Shown here in pieces: positions 41,224-49,581 of a DNA stretch of 64,000 nucleotides. Under the pieces are notes generated by a model, which searched no databases, was not told where the DNA came from, and was given only the letters and a program-made list of their open reading frames with translations. This DNA is from Fluviicola sp. (GTDB taxonomy: Bacteria > Bacteroidota > Bacteroidia > Flavobacteriales_D > Crocinitomicaceae). Position numbers and translations under genes: made by a program. Positions within the stretch are counted from its first letter, which is position 1. Each line of letters begins with the position of its first letter. The DNA lies in contig JAIRJW010000003.1 in the NCBI GenBank assembly GCA_031260455.1, positions 1-64,000 of the forward strand, read 5' to 3'.

Positions 41224-43356
41224 CTATTTATTATGTTCTATGATATAATCCAGTACTTTTTGCATCAAATGCACCCTGTCTTTTCCAAGCACATTATGTT
41301 TATGCATCGGGTAATGAAAAAAGTCAATCTGGATTCCCAATTCAACAAATCTTTTGAGCAAAGCATCATCATGCTGGGGCACAACCACATCATCTATTGT
41401 TCCATGTATCAACAACAAATCGCCTTTTAATTTATTCGCATATGTAAGCAAAGAGGCTTCCTCATATCCTTTTTGATTTTCTTCCGGACGATCCATATAG
41501 CGTTCTCCATACATCACTTCATAATATTTCCAATCGGTAACTGGTCCGCCAGCAACACCCACCTTAAAGGTTTCTGCCTGTTTCAGCATCAGTGAAGTTG
41601 CCATAAATCCTCCAAAAGACCATCCGTGAACTGCAAACCTGGAAGTATCCACATAAGAAAGAGATTTCAGATAGTCTATTCCTTTCATCTGGTCTTTAAT
41701 TTCCACTGTTCCCAGTTGTCTGTGAATCTGACTTTCAAATGCAAACCCTCGTTCTCCTGAACCGCGATTATCTAATGTAAAGACCAAATATCCTTGTTCT
41801 GCCATCCAATACATCCAAAGATTTGCCCCATCCAACCAGGAATTTGTAATCATCTGGGCATGAGGCCCGCCATAAACATAAACCATCACAGGATACTCCT
41901 TATTCGAATCAAAATTACTGGGCTTAATCAATCGTGTATACAGAACCGAACCATCGGCAGCTTTAATCTGACCAATATCGGCAGTTCCAATTGTTATATC
42001 TGCCAGTTTATTCTTCGCAACCAATAAGGTTTTTATGATTTTACCACTTCCTGTTTTCAATTCTACTTTTCCGGGAATGGTATGTGAAGAATATGAATCA
42101 ATAAAATAAGTACCTGCATCATTAAAAGCAATCGCATGAGTTCCCTCCTCCAATGTCAGACTACGCTGTTTTCCAGCCAAATCAACCGCATAATACAACG
42201 TATTCAACGGACTGGTTCCTGTTGCTGCAAAAATGATTTCCTTCCCCTTACTAACTGACTGAAGGATTTCCTTTGTTACAAATTTATTATTCGTCAATTG
42301 TTTAATCAACTGGCCATCAATAGAATAATAGTACAAATTATTAAATCCGTCTCGTTCTGAAATCCAGGCAAAATTATTTGAACCCTGCATCGGGAAAAAT
42401 GCAGGATGTTCTGGCTCAACCCATTTTTCATTTTGTTCTTCCAGAATAGTTCGTACAAAATTTCCGGTTTTAGCTTCATACAGATTCAACCACATATGAT
42501 CCTGCTCACGATTCACTTCCGCAACCAGCACATAGTTTTCATCAGGAGTCCAGCTCAGGTTCGTCAGATAACTATCCTTCGCTCCTTTTGGGGAGATGTA
42601 AACTGTTTTTCCGGCTGCAACCGAGTAGATTCCTACTTTCGGTTTTTCAGATCCCTGACCCGCCATCGGATATTTGATATTCATCAATTCTGCTGGCAAT
42701 TTGGTGATGTCAACAAGCGGATATTCTTTTACATCCGTTTCATCTTTCTGGTAAAATGCCAGGTAATTTCCCTTTCCGGACCAAAAAATTCCGTCCGTGA
42801 TTCCGAATTCACTTCTGGCATACGTCTGACCAGAAACAATATTCTTATCTGCATTGTTTGTTACGGCAATCTTTTCACCTTTTGAATTGATAATCCACAA
42901 ATTGTTTTCCACCGTATAAGCAACACTCCCGGAATTCATTTCATATTCGGAGTTGGTTCCTTCTTCAGGAACAGAAATCAATTTTGTTCCGGTTTTTGTT
43001 TTCAGATTATAGTTATAATAATTATTTCCATCCGTCAACAACAACTCATCAGCGTTACGAACCGAGAAACCGTAAAAATTATACAGTTGGGACCCCAAAG
43101 CTGTATTAGCCGACTGAATGGTCAGGATTTGCTCCGGATCCGTTTTTTTGACAGATGCCTGGTACATCACCTGATAGTTATTACTCAGGTAAACATAAGA
43201 GTCTGTTCCCGGAATCCAGGTAAATGCATTAAACTGCTCATCTCTGAACCCTCTGTTTTGCTGCAAAACGGCATCAGCAAGTGTTAATTGTTTTTTTTGA
43301 GCAAAGGCAACCGACCCCGCAATTAAAAAGACTAGAAGTCCGAAATACTTATTCAT
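41224..43356 (-). CDS. S9 family peptidase (dipeptidyl peptidase IV type)
   Basis: Secreted serine peptidase that removes N-terminal dipeptides, typically after proline. The product has 710 residues, with signal peptide MNKYFGLLVFLIAGSVAFA. An N-terminal eight-bladed propeller (DPPIV_N, about 80-440) has motifs such as YLAFYQKDETDVKEYPLVD. The alpha/beta-hydrolase domain (about 470-710) carries Ser580 in HGWSFGGFMA, Asp near 656 in IHGTIDDVV and His near 690 in YPMHKHNV. YVYGGPHAQMI is the usual oxyanion region. It follows the DUF2461 gene by 3 bases and is likely cotranscribed with it. Confidence 0.92.
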   Translation of the reverse strand: MNKYFGLLVFLIAGSVAFAQKKQLTLADAVLQQNRGFRDEQFNAFTWIPGTDSYVYLSNNYQVMYQASVKKTDPEQILTIQSANTALGSQLYNFYGFSVRNADELLLTDGNNYYNYNLKTKTGTKLISVPEEGTNSEYEMNSGSVAYTVENNLWIINSKGEKIAVTNNADKNIVSGQTYARSEFGITDGIFWSGKGNYLAFYQKDETDVKEYPLVDITKLPAELMNIKYPMAGQGSEKPKVGIYSVAAGKTVYISPKGAKDSYLTNLSWTPDENYVLVAEVNREQDHMWLNLYEAKTGNFVRTILEEQNEKWVEPEHPAFFPMQGSNNFAWISERDGFNNLYYYSIDGQLIKQLTNNKFVTKEILQSVSKGKEIIFAATGTSPLNTLYYAVDLAGKQRSLTLEEGTHAIAFNDAGTYFIDSYSSHTIPGKVELKTGSGKIIKTLLVAKNKLADITIGTADIGQIKAADGSVLYTRLIKPSNFDSNKEYPVMVYVYGGPHAQMITNSWLDGANLWMYWMAEQGYLVFTLDNRGSGERGFAFESQIHRQLGTVEIKDQMKGIDYLKSLSYVDTSRFAVHGWSFGGFMATSLMLKQAETFKVGVAGGPVTDWKYYEVMYGERYMDRPEENQKGYEEASLLTYANKLKGDLLLIHGTIDDVVVPQHDDALLKRFVELGIQIDFFHYPMHKHNVLGKDRVHLMQKVLDYIIEHNK

Positions 43357-43359
43357 GAT

Positions 43360-44034
43360 TTATGGTCTTTGAATGAATTTATTGAAAAAAGTTTCCAGTG
43401 GCAACCCAGCCTGAAAACAACTATCGATTGTTTCCAGCAAATAATCCTGTAATATCAGGTCGGAATCAAATTCCGTCATGAAATACCACTGCTTGTTTAA
43501 AATATAAGGCTGTTTTTCTGCTGCTGCTTTGAACTCTTTCGGAGCAATCTTGTTTCGCTCACCGCGAATCTCTCCGAAAACCTGTACAAAGTTTTCATCT
43601 GAAATAAGAGTTTCAAACTCTTTCAAGTTTGTCGCTATTCCTTCACGAACCGTATACAAATCATCTTTGTCAATCTCATAAATACCTCCATAAACCCGAA
43701 CAGCTTCCGGACCAAACTCAAAGTACACTCCATGTATACTCCTGGATTTTTTTCCATTCGGAGCAACAACTGCCGAACACAACAATTTATAAGGTGTTTT
43801 ATCTTTCGAAAAGCGAACATCCCTGTTAATCCTGAAAATGCATTCAGAAGCAGTCAAATCCTTAAAAACCGGGTATGACTTTGCCAGATGATTGATAAAA
43901 GTCTGAACAAAACCGGCAAAGGGCTTCTTTACCGAAGTTTCATAGCGCTTTCTGTTCGCATCAAACCACTCCTTGTGATTGTTCGCCGCCAATTCGATAA
44001 AGAAATTGAGATAGTCTTTTGTAAAATATGCCAT
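43360..44034 (-). CDS. DUF2461 family protein
   Basis: The product has 224 residues, with no signal peptide or membrane helix. The family marks are FFIELAANNHKEWFDANRKRY (about 10-30), FRINRDVRFSKDKTPYK (about 68-84) and YFEFGPEAVRVYGGIYE (about 104-120). The family is widespread, but its biochemical role is not known. It is the first gene of a pair with the S9 peptidase. The -7 box TATCTTTG ends only 4 bases before the start codon, which would give a leaderless or near-leaderless mRNA unless translation begins further in. Confidence 0.85.
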   Translation of the reverse strand: MAYFTKDYLNFFIELAANNHKEWFDANRKRYETSVKKPFAGFVQTFINHLAKSYPVFKDLTASECIFRINRDVRFSKDKTPYKLLCSAVVAPNGKKSRSIHGVYFEFGPEAVRVYGGIYEIDKDDLYTVREGIATNLKEFETLISDENFVQVFGEIRGERNKIAPKEFKAAAEKQPYILNKQWYFMTEFDSDLILQDYLLETIDSCFQAGLPLETFFNKFIQRP

Positions 44035-44038
44035 GATT

Positions 44039-44046
44039 CAAAGATA
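44039..44046 (-). promoter_or_regulatory. -7 box TATCTTTG of the DUF2461-peptidase operon
   Basis: An exact TAnnTTTG on the minus strand. A TTTG lies 16 bases further upstream, a shorter spacing than usual. It directly abuts one arm of the divergent inverted repeat at 44047-44057. Confidence 0.45.
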
Positions 44047-44106
44047 GTATTAATCCGATTCACAAACATATTGATTTTTACGGACCTTTACTAACCGGAT
44101 TAATAC
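44047..44106. promoter_or_regulatory. inverted repeat between divergent genes (11-bp perfect arms)
   Basis: GTATTAATCCG (44047-44057) and CGGATTAATAC (44096-44106) are perfect complements 38 bases apart. Similarity extends to about 15 of 20 bases. They lie between the minus-strand DUF2461 gene and the plus-strand gene at 44156, one arm next to each promoter. This is a candidate site for a shared regulator. Confidence 0.4.
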
Positions 44107-44155
44107 CAGCAAATTCAACAGATTAAACTACATTTGTATCAAACAAATTAAAAGC

Positions 44156-44632
44156 ATGGCACAAGTCTCCATCGGACACATTGAAGCTGCTATCCAAAAA
44201 GTAGACAGCTTAGACGACAATGCATTGGACAGATTATCCGAAGCACAAACAACAGCACAACCTGTTCTCCTGGGTTATATCATGTCTGCAGCGCAGGAAT
44301 ACCAGAATGAGGGACTGGAAAGCTTACTCATTTATTACTTCACAGTAGTTCTGGAATCATTTTCCCAGGCAGGATTACACCCAAAAAGCGTTACGGATGA
44401 GCTGATCGACAATTTCGAAGAACCCTATTTTCAATTATTGGATGAATACTTTGAAACAGAAGATGAAAGTATCCTGGAAGAATTTTCAGACCAACCGGAC
44501 CTGGTGAAATTCATGGCTATGGAAATCGGGACAGAAGACGCTAAAGGCGTAACACTGGATGACGAAACCGCAACTCAGTTGTTTATCGTTATTCTTGCAA
44601 TGATTTCACTTCTATCCAGATCTTTGGATTAA
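44156..44632 (+). CDS. acidic hypothetical protein of unknown function
   Basis: The product has 158 residues, strongly acidic and helical, with no signal peptide. It starts MAQVSIGHIEAAIQKVDSLD. A hydrophobic C-terminal stretch (TQLFIVILAMISLLSRSL, about 140-157) could be a buried helix or a weak membrane tail. The region LIDNFEEPYFQLLDEYFETE (about 82-101) is rich in Asp/Glu and aromatic residues. I recognise no family. TACATTTG at 44129-44136, 19 bases upstream, is a likely -7 box, and a hairpin follows the gene, so it is a single-gene unit. Confidence 0.65.
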   Translation: MAQVSIGHIEAAIQKVDSLDDNALDRLSEAQTTAQPVLLGYIMSAAQEYQNEGLESLLIYYFTVVLESFSQAGLHPKSVTDELIDNFEEPYFQLLDEYFETEDESILEEFSDQPDLVKFMAMEIGTEDAKGVTLDDETATQLFIVILAMISLLSRSLD

Positions 44633-44666
44633 GCAGAGATTCTCAAAATATCATACCTGAAATAAC

Positions 44667-44700
44667 AACTCCGAATACCCTTTACCAGGTATCCGGAGTT
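44667..44700 (+). terminator. hairpin downstream of the 44156 gene
   Basis: AACTCCGAATACC pairs with GGTATCCGGAGTT over 13 positions with one G-T type mismatch and an 8-base loop. No U run follows, so it may be an inefficient terminator. The rest of 44701-44910 shows no gene. Confidence 0.5.
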
Positions 44701-44910
44701 CAGGCAAATACAACAATCTGTAAACCAAACGCAGCCTGTTTTATAACCAATTTCTCTTCTCTCCTTTACTATTTCTCAAAAGGATATTCGGATACTATAA
44801 ATCAACGGTTTAGTATTGGATTTTAAAAAAATAGCACTACATTTACGCTAAATGAGATCAGCAGCTATATCAGCTGAAATTTTCACACTCTCAGAAAAAA
44901 TCATTTTTTT

Positions 44911-44928
44911 TATTATGCATACATAATA
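44911..44928 (+). promoter_or_regulatory. probable MarR operator upstream of the fad operon
   Basis: TATTATG-CATA-CATAATA, an inverted repeat of 7-bp arms, 30 bases before the MarR start. The 18-bp size and AT-rich arms are typical of MarR-family operators. It lies in the likely promoter region. Confidence 0.5.
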
Positions 44929-44958
44929 TTTTTATATATTCGTGACAAGAGTCAAAAT

Positions 44959-45405
44959 ATGCAAAATAAGCCTCAATATCTGATCGACTTAGATGTTCGA
45001 TTAACATGGCATAAAATGTCACGCATGTACAATCAGCGAGCTAACAGCTACGGCATCAGTATGTCTGTTGGTTTCATCCTGCTACACATCGACAAAGAGG
45101 GAACTCCAAGTACTCAGCTGGGTCCACGAATGGGAATGGAACCTACCAGTCTTTCAAGAACTTTAAAAACCATGGAGGAAAAAGGATTTATCCACAGAGA
45201 AGAAGACAAACTCGATAAGCGGATCGTACGTATTTTTCTAACTGAAGAAGGATTGAAAGCCCGCTATATTGCCCGGGATGTTGTTTTTGAATTCAACAAC
45301 AAAGTTATCGAACGCATACCGAAAGAACACATCGAAATTTTCGAATCTGTCATCAACCAAATCCAGTATATTATGGACGAGGAAGATTCAAATCCATCAG
45401 AATAA
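44959..45405 (+). CDS. MarR family transcriptional regulator
   Basis: A winged-helix dimeric regulator of 148 residues. The recognition region GPRMGMEPTSLSRTLKTMEE (about 55-74) and the wing IHREEDKLDKRIVRIFLTEE (about 78-97) are complete, with the typical D-x-R in KLDKRIV. It is the first gene of an operon, with fadN 12 bases downstream. By context it probably responds to an acyl-CoA or fatty acid and represses the operon and itself. A palindrome at 44911-44928 is the likely binding site. Confidence 0.9.
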   Translation: MQNKPQYLIDLDVRLTWHKMSRMYNQRANSYGISMSVGFILLHIDKEGTPSTQLGPRMGMEPTSLSRTLKTMEEKGFIHREEDKLDKRIVRIFLTEEGLKARYIARDVVFEFNNKVIERIPKEHIEIFESVINQIQYIMDEEDSNPSE

Positions 45406-45417
45406 AAATAGAGAATT

Positions 45418-47823
45418 ATGAATAGACACATCAAAAAAGTGGCCGTTTTGGGATCAGGAGTAATGGGATCCAGAATCGCCTGTCACTTTGCCAATGTCGG
45501 ATGCGAAGTACTCTTACTCGACATCCTGCCAAAAGAACCCAATGATGCTGAAAAAGCAAAAGGGCTGACACTGGAAAATAAGGCTGTCAGAAACCGTATT
45601 GTAAATGATGCATTACAATTCGCTTTGGGATCTAATCCGTCTCCGGTCTATAAAAAATCATTCACTGCACGAATTCAAACCGGAAACTTCGGGGATGATA
45701 TGCCCAAAATTGCCGATGCGGATTGGATTATTGAAGTAGTCATCGAACAGCTGGAAATCAAACAACAGGTATTTGCAAACATTGAAAAATTCAGAAGGCC
45801 GGGAACCCTAATCTCATCGAACACTTCCGGAATTCCGATTCACCTGATGCTGGATGGCAGATCAGATGATTTCAAAAAACACTTTGCAGGAACACACTTC
45901 TTTAATCCTCCGAGATATTTGCCTTTACTGGAAATCATTCCAACAACCGAAACAGCTCCGGAAATTATTGATTTCTACATGGCGTTCGGTTCTAAAATCC
46001 TCGGAAAGAAAACCGTGCTTTGTAAAGACACCCCAGCGTTCATCGCAAACAGAGTCGGCGTGTACAGCATCATGGCACTGTTCCATGCAGCTGGAGAAAT
46101 GGATCTGACAATTGAAGAAATTGATAAATTAACCGGTCCCGTTCTCGGAAGACCGAAATCAGCAACTTTTCGCACATGCGATGTGGTTGGTCTGGACACC
46201 CTGGTTCACGTAGCAAACGGACTGAAAGAAAACTGCCCGGATGACGAGGAAAAAGCCCTGTTCGAAGTTCCGTCTTTTATACAGAAAATGGTTGAAAACA
46301 ACTGGTTGGGAAGCAAAACAAAACAAGGTTTTTTCAAAAAAACAGTTGATGCGGAAGGAAAAAAGGTATTCCTTGCTTTAAACCTCAAAACCCTAGAATA
46401 CGAACCAGGTAAGAAAGTTTCTTTCCCGACACTGGAAATGACTAAAGCGATCGATAACCTGGAACAGCGCACCAGGATGTTGTTTATGGGAACGGATAAA
46501 GCGGGAGAATTTTACCGCAAGACCTTCGGAGGATTATTTGCCTATGCAACAAACCGCATTCCGGAAATCTCAAACGGCCTGTATAAAATTGACGACGCAA
46601 TCAAAGCCGGATTCGGATGGGAATTAGGCCCGTTTGAAACATGGGACGTGATCGGTTTCAAACAAGGAAAAGAATTAGCAGAAAAAGCAGGTAAAAAGCT
46701 TCCTTCCTGGGTTACAGAAATGGAGGCTGCTGGATTCACCAGTTTCTATAAATCCGAGAACGAAAAACGTCTGTATTACAACCAGCAAAGTAAAGCATAC
46801 GAAATTATTCCCGGGACCGAAGAATTGGTGTCGTTACAGGCTTTAAGAGAATCCAATAAAGTTTGGGGGAATTCCGACACAACGCTGGTTGACCTGGGAG
46901 ATGGGATCCTGAACCTGGAATTTCACACCAAAATGAATACGATCGGGAGCGGAGTCATTGAAGGGATCAATAAGGCGATCGATATAGCTGAAAAAGACTA
47001 CAAAGGATTGGTAATTTACAATACTGGCGGAAACTTTTCTGCGGGAGCAAATGTGGGGATGATCTTTATGATGGCTGCTGAACAGGATTACGATGAATTG
47101 AATTTTGCCGTAAAATCATTCCAGGATACCATGATGCGCATCCGCTACTCGAATGTTCCGGTAATTGCAGCCCCGCATAACATGGCGCTCGGAGGAGGAT
47201 GCGAACTATCAATGCACTCCGATAAAGTAGTTGCTCATGCAGAATTGTACGTGGGCCTGGTTGAATTCGGTATCGGATTGATTCCTGGCGGAGGCGGTTC
47301 CAAAGAATTTGCAAAACGCTTCTCGGAAGAACTGAAAGACGGTGATATCAAGATCAACCGCTTGCGTGAACGCTTCCTTTCCATCGGACAAGCGAAAGTT
47401 TCCACTTCTGCGTACGAAGCCTTTGATTTGGGGTATCTGCGTCCGGGAACCGATGAAGTGGTCGTTTCGAGAGAATATCAACTGACACGTGCAAAAGCCG
47501 CAGCTTTAGAATTGGCAGCAAAAGGTTACATCGCACCAAAGAGAGAAAAAAATATCACTGTTCTCGGCCAGGAAGGACTCGGAATCATTTACGTTGGAGC
47601 AAACTCCATGAAATCAGGTCATTATATATCGGAACACGACCAGGTGATCTCTGAAAAACTAGGCTGGGTAATGTGTGGTGGTGATCTGAGTGAAAATACC
47701 GTTGTTTCGGAACAATATCTCCTGGATCTGGAACGAAAAGCATTCGTGGAATTGTGTCAGCAGAGGAAAACGCTTGAGCGTTTGGAAAGCTTGGTGAAGT
47801 CAGGGAAAATTTTGAGAAATTAG
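45418..47823 (+). CDS. fadN: bifunctional 3-hydroxyacyl-CoA dehydrogenase/enoyl-CoA hydratase (FadN type)
   Basis: Carries out the hydration and oxidation steps of beta-oxidation. The product has 801 residues. The dehydrogenase comes first: NAD motif AVLGSGVMGSRIACHFANVG (about 9-28), active-site HFFNPPRYLPLLEIIPTTET (about 161-180), then two HCDH C-domains (about 195-460). The crotonase domain is C-terminal (about 495-740), with GGNFSAGANVGMIF and APHNMALGGGCELSMHSD. This order is the reverse of E. coli FadB and equals Bacillus FadN. The segment PGGGGSKEFA (about 622) carries the second catalytic region. The partner thiolase is at 48280, separated by an inserted element. Confidence 0.88.
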   Translation: MNRHIKKVAVLGSGVMGSRIACHFANVGCEVLLLDILPKEPNDAEKAKGLTLENKAVRNRIVNDALQFALGSNPSPVYKKSFTARIQTGNFGDDMPKIADADWIIEVVIEQLEIKQQVFANIEKFRRPGTLISSNTSGIPIHLMLDGRSDDFKKHFAGTHFFNPPRYLPLLEIIPTTETAPEIIDFYMAFGSKILGKKTVLCKDTPAFIANRVGVYSIMALFHAAGEMDLTIEEIDKLTGPVLGRPKSATFRTCDVVGLDTLVHVANGLKENCPDDEEKALFEVPSFIQKMVENNWLGSKTKQGFFKKTVDAEGKKVFLALNLKTLEYEPGKKVSFPTLEMTKAIDNLEQRTRMLFMGTDKAGEFYRKTFGGLFAYATNRIPEISNGLYKIDDAIKAGFGWELGPFETWDVIGFKQGKELAEKAGKKLPSWVTEMEAAGFTSFYKSENEKRLYYNQQSKAYEIIPGTEELVSLQALRESNKVWGNSDTTLVDLGDGILNLEFHTKMNTIGSGVIEGINKAIDIAEKDYKGLVIYNTGGNFSAGANVGMIFMMAAEQDYDELNFAVKSFQDTMMRIRYSNVPVIAAPHNMALGGGCELSMHSDKVVAHAELYVGLVEFGIGLIPGGGGSKEFAKRFSEELKDGDIKINRLRERFLSIGQAKVSTSAYEAFDLGYLRPGTDEVVVSREYQLTRAKAAALELAAKGYIAPKREKNITVLGQEGLGIIYVGANSMKSGHYISEHDQVISEKLGWVMCGGDLSENTVVSEQYLLDLERKAFVELCQQRKTLERLESLVKSGKILRN

Positions 47824-48266
47824 ATTTCAGGACTTCTGGATTTTAGGATATTAAGACTTTTAAGATGACTAAAGCACATAATTTTAGAGAGTTGAAAATC
47901 TGGAAAGAATCAATGGCATTGGTGAAAGAAGTATATGCACTTACATCTGAGTTACCAGCAGAAGAAAAATTCGGATTAATTTCTCAAATCAATCGTTGTG
48001 CTGTTTCTGTTCCTTCCAATATCGCAGAAGGATCCGGAAGAACATCCACAAAAGAATTTATCCACTTTTTGAACATCGCAATTTCCTCTTCTTATGAATT
48101 GGAGACACAATTAATTCTGGTTGAAAATATTTTCCAGATCAACTCAAGCAATCAGCTGAAAGCTCTTAATGAATTACAATTAAAAATCGGGGCTTTCAAA
48201 AGAAGTTTAACTAGTTAAATACAAACATTAAGTCTTAAGGTCTTAAAATCCTGAAGTCTTAATATC
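47823..48266. mobile_element. inverted-repeat element carrying a four-helix-bundle (S23/IVS-type) gene
   Basis: Arms of 37 bases at 47823-47859 and 48230-48266 are inverted copies of each other, matching at about 30 of 37 positions (shared blocks AAGTCTTAA, TAAAATCC, GAAGTC). They enclose the gene at 47865-48218 almost exactly. The left arm starts on the last base of the fadN stop, and the right arm ends 13 bases before fadA. The transcript would fold into a long stem with the gene in the loop, the layout of intervening sequences found inside 23S rRNA genes, but here inside an mRNA. Confidence 0.68.
47865..48218 (+). CDS. four-helix bundle protein (23S rRNA intervening-sequence S23 family)
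   Basis: The product has 117 residues, all helical. It starts MTKAHNFRELKIWKESMALV; the family signature F-x-x-L-x-x-W-x-x-A/S at the N-terminus, GLISQINRCAVSVPSNIAEG (about 37-56) and EFIHFLNIAISSSYELETQL (about 65-84) are all present. Such proteins are encoded in the intervening sequences of some 23S rRNA genes and elsewhere in Bacteroidota. They resemble the Avd accessory protein of diversity-generating retroelements and form pentameric nucleic-acid-binding barrels. No reverse transcriptase is nearby. It sits inside the fad operon in the same direction, enclosed by inverted repeats, which suggests insertion. Confidence 0.88.
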   Translation: MTKAHNFRELKIWKESMALVKEVYALTSELPAEEKFGLISQINRCAVSVPSNIAEGSGRTSTKEFIHFLNIAISSSYELETQLILVENIFQINSSNQLKALNELQLKIGAFKRSLTS

Positions 48267-48279
48267 AAAAGAAAATGAT

Positions 48280-49461
48280 ATGTCAAACAAAGCATACATC
48301 GTAGCGGGATTCCGCTCAGCAGTAGGAAAATCAGGGAAAGGAGGATTGCGCTTCTACCGGCCTGATGATTTGGCAGTACGCGTCATCGAACATTTGGTGG
48401 CAAGCGTACCGCAAGTAGAAAAAACACGCATTGACGATGTCATCGTTGGAAATGCAACACCGGAGGCAGAACAAGGTCTGAATGTCGGGCGTTTGATTTC
48501 GTTGATGGGATTACAAACAGACAAAGTACCAGGAATGACCGTGAACCGTTACTGTTCTTCCGGGTTGGAAACCATCGCCATTGCACAAGCAAAAATCGAG
48601 GCCGGAATGGCAGATTGCATCATTGCCGGAGGAGTTGAATCTATGTCTGTTATGGCTATGGGGGGCTGGAGAATTGTTCCGAATCCAAAAGTAGGGAAAG
48701 AACATCCAACCTGGTACTGGGGAATGGGTTTAACGGCAGAAGCCGTTGCCACCCAATTCAACGTGAGTCGTGAAGACCAGGATTTATTCGCACTGCATTC
48801 CCAGGAAAAAGCATTGAAAGCGGTGTTTGACGGGAAATTTAAAGACGAGATCGTTCCGATTGATGTAGAACACATCTTCCTGGATGAAAATGAAAAAAGA
48901 CAAGTCAAGAATTACATCGTTGATACAGATGAAGGCCCGCGCGCATCTACGCTCGAAGGACTGGCGAAATTGAGACCTGTTTTCGATGCCCAGGGAAGTG
49001 TTACTGCTGGAAACTCTTCTCAAACCTCAGACGGTGCGGCATTCGTGATGGTCATGTCGGAAAAAATGATGAAAGAGCTGAATATTGAACCAATTGCACG
49101 CCTGCACAGCTATGCCGTAGTTGGTGTAGAACCACGCATTATGGGAATCGGACCGGTGGAAGCTATTCCAAAAGCACTGAAACAAGCCGGATTGAGTCTG
49201 AGTGACATCAGTTTATTCGAATTGAACGAGGCTTTTGCATCTCAGTCACTGGCAGTCATTCGTGAGGTCGGTTTGAATCCGGATATCGTAAACGTGAACG
49301 GAGGAGCAATCGCACTGGGACACCCTCTCGGCTGTACCGGGGCAAAACTAACTGTTCAGATCCTAAACGAGCTTCGCAGAAGAAAACAAAAATACGGCAT
49401 GGTAACCATGTGTGTAGGAACCGGACAAGGTGCTGCAGGGGTTATCGAATTATTAAAATAA
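48280..49461 (+). CDS. fadA: acetyl-CoA acyltransferase (thiolase, FadA type)
   Basis: Cleaves 3-oxoacyl-CoA to acetyl-CoA and a shortened acyl-CoA, the last step of beta-oxidation. The product has 393 residues. Nucleophile Cys92 lies in [16 protein letters not shown]. The C-terminal motifs [35 protein letters not shown] (catalytic His) and [16 protein letters not shown] (catalytic Cys near 384) complete the site. It pairs with fadN and ends at a terminator at 49481-49525. No acyl-CoA dehydrogenase follows. Confidence 0.95.
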   Translation: MSNKAYIVAGFRSAVGKSGKGGLRFYRPDDLAVRVIEHLVASVPQVEKTRIDDVIVGNATPEAEQGLNVGRLISLMGLQTDKVPGMTVNRYCSSGLETIAIAQAKIEAGMADCIIAGGVESMSVMAMGGWRIVPNPKVGKEHPTWYWGMGLTAEAVATQFNVSREDQDLFALHSQEKALKAVFDGKFKDEIVPIDVEHIFLDENEKRQVKNYIVDTDEGPRASTLEGLAKLRPVFDAQGSVTAGNSSQTSDGAAFVMVMSEKMMKELNIEPIARLHSYAVVGVEPRIMGIGPVEAIPKALKQAGLSLSDISLFELNEAFASQSLAVIREVGLNPDIVNVNGGAIALGHPLGCTGAKLTVQILNELRRRKQKYGMVTMCVGTGQGAAGVIELLK

Positions 49462-49480
49462 TTCTTTCTGACATACTTCA

Positions 49481-49525
49481 AACACCATCTGCCTCCTGAT
49501 TGTTATCGGATCGGTGGATGGTGTT
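49481..49525 (+). terminator. terminator of the MarR-fadN-fadA operon
   Basis: Arms AACACCATC (49481-49489) and GATGGTGTT (49517-49525) pair perfectly, with a 27-base loop that can form extra pairs. The right arm runs into TT. It starts 19 bases past the fadA stop. Confidence 0.6.
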
Positions 49526-49581
49526 TTCCGTGTTATAATTTTGTAAAACAAAACCAGCTTTTTCTTATTTTCGAAAAGAAT

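Noticed and set aside
42406..42885. 159-codon open frame antisense to the dipeptidyl peptidase gene
   Set aside because: Opposite the propeller domain of a well-supported gene, with no start-site context or family signal.
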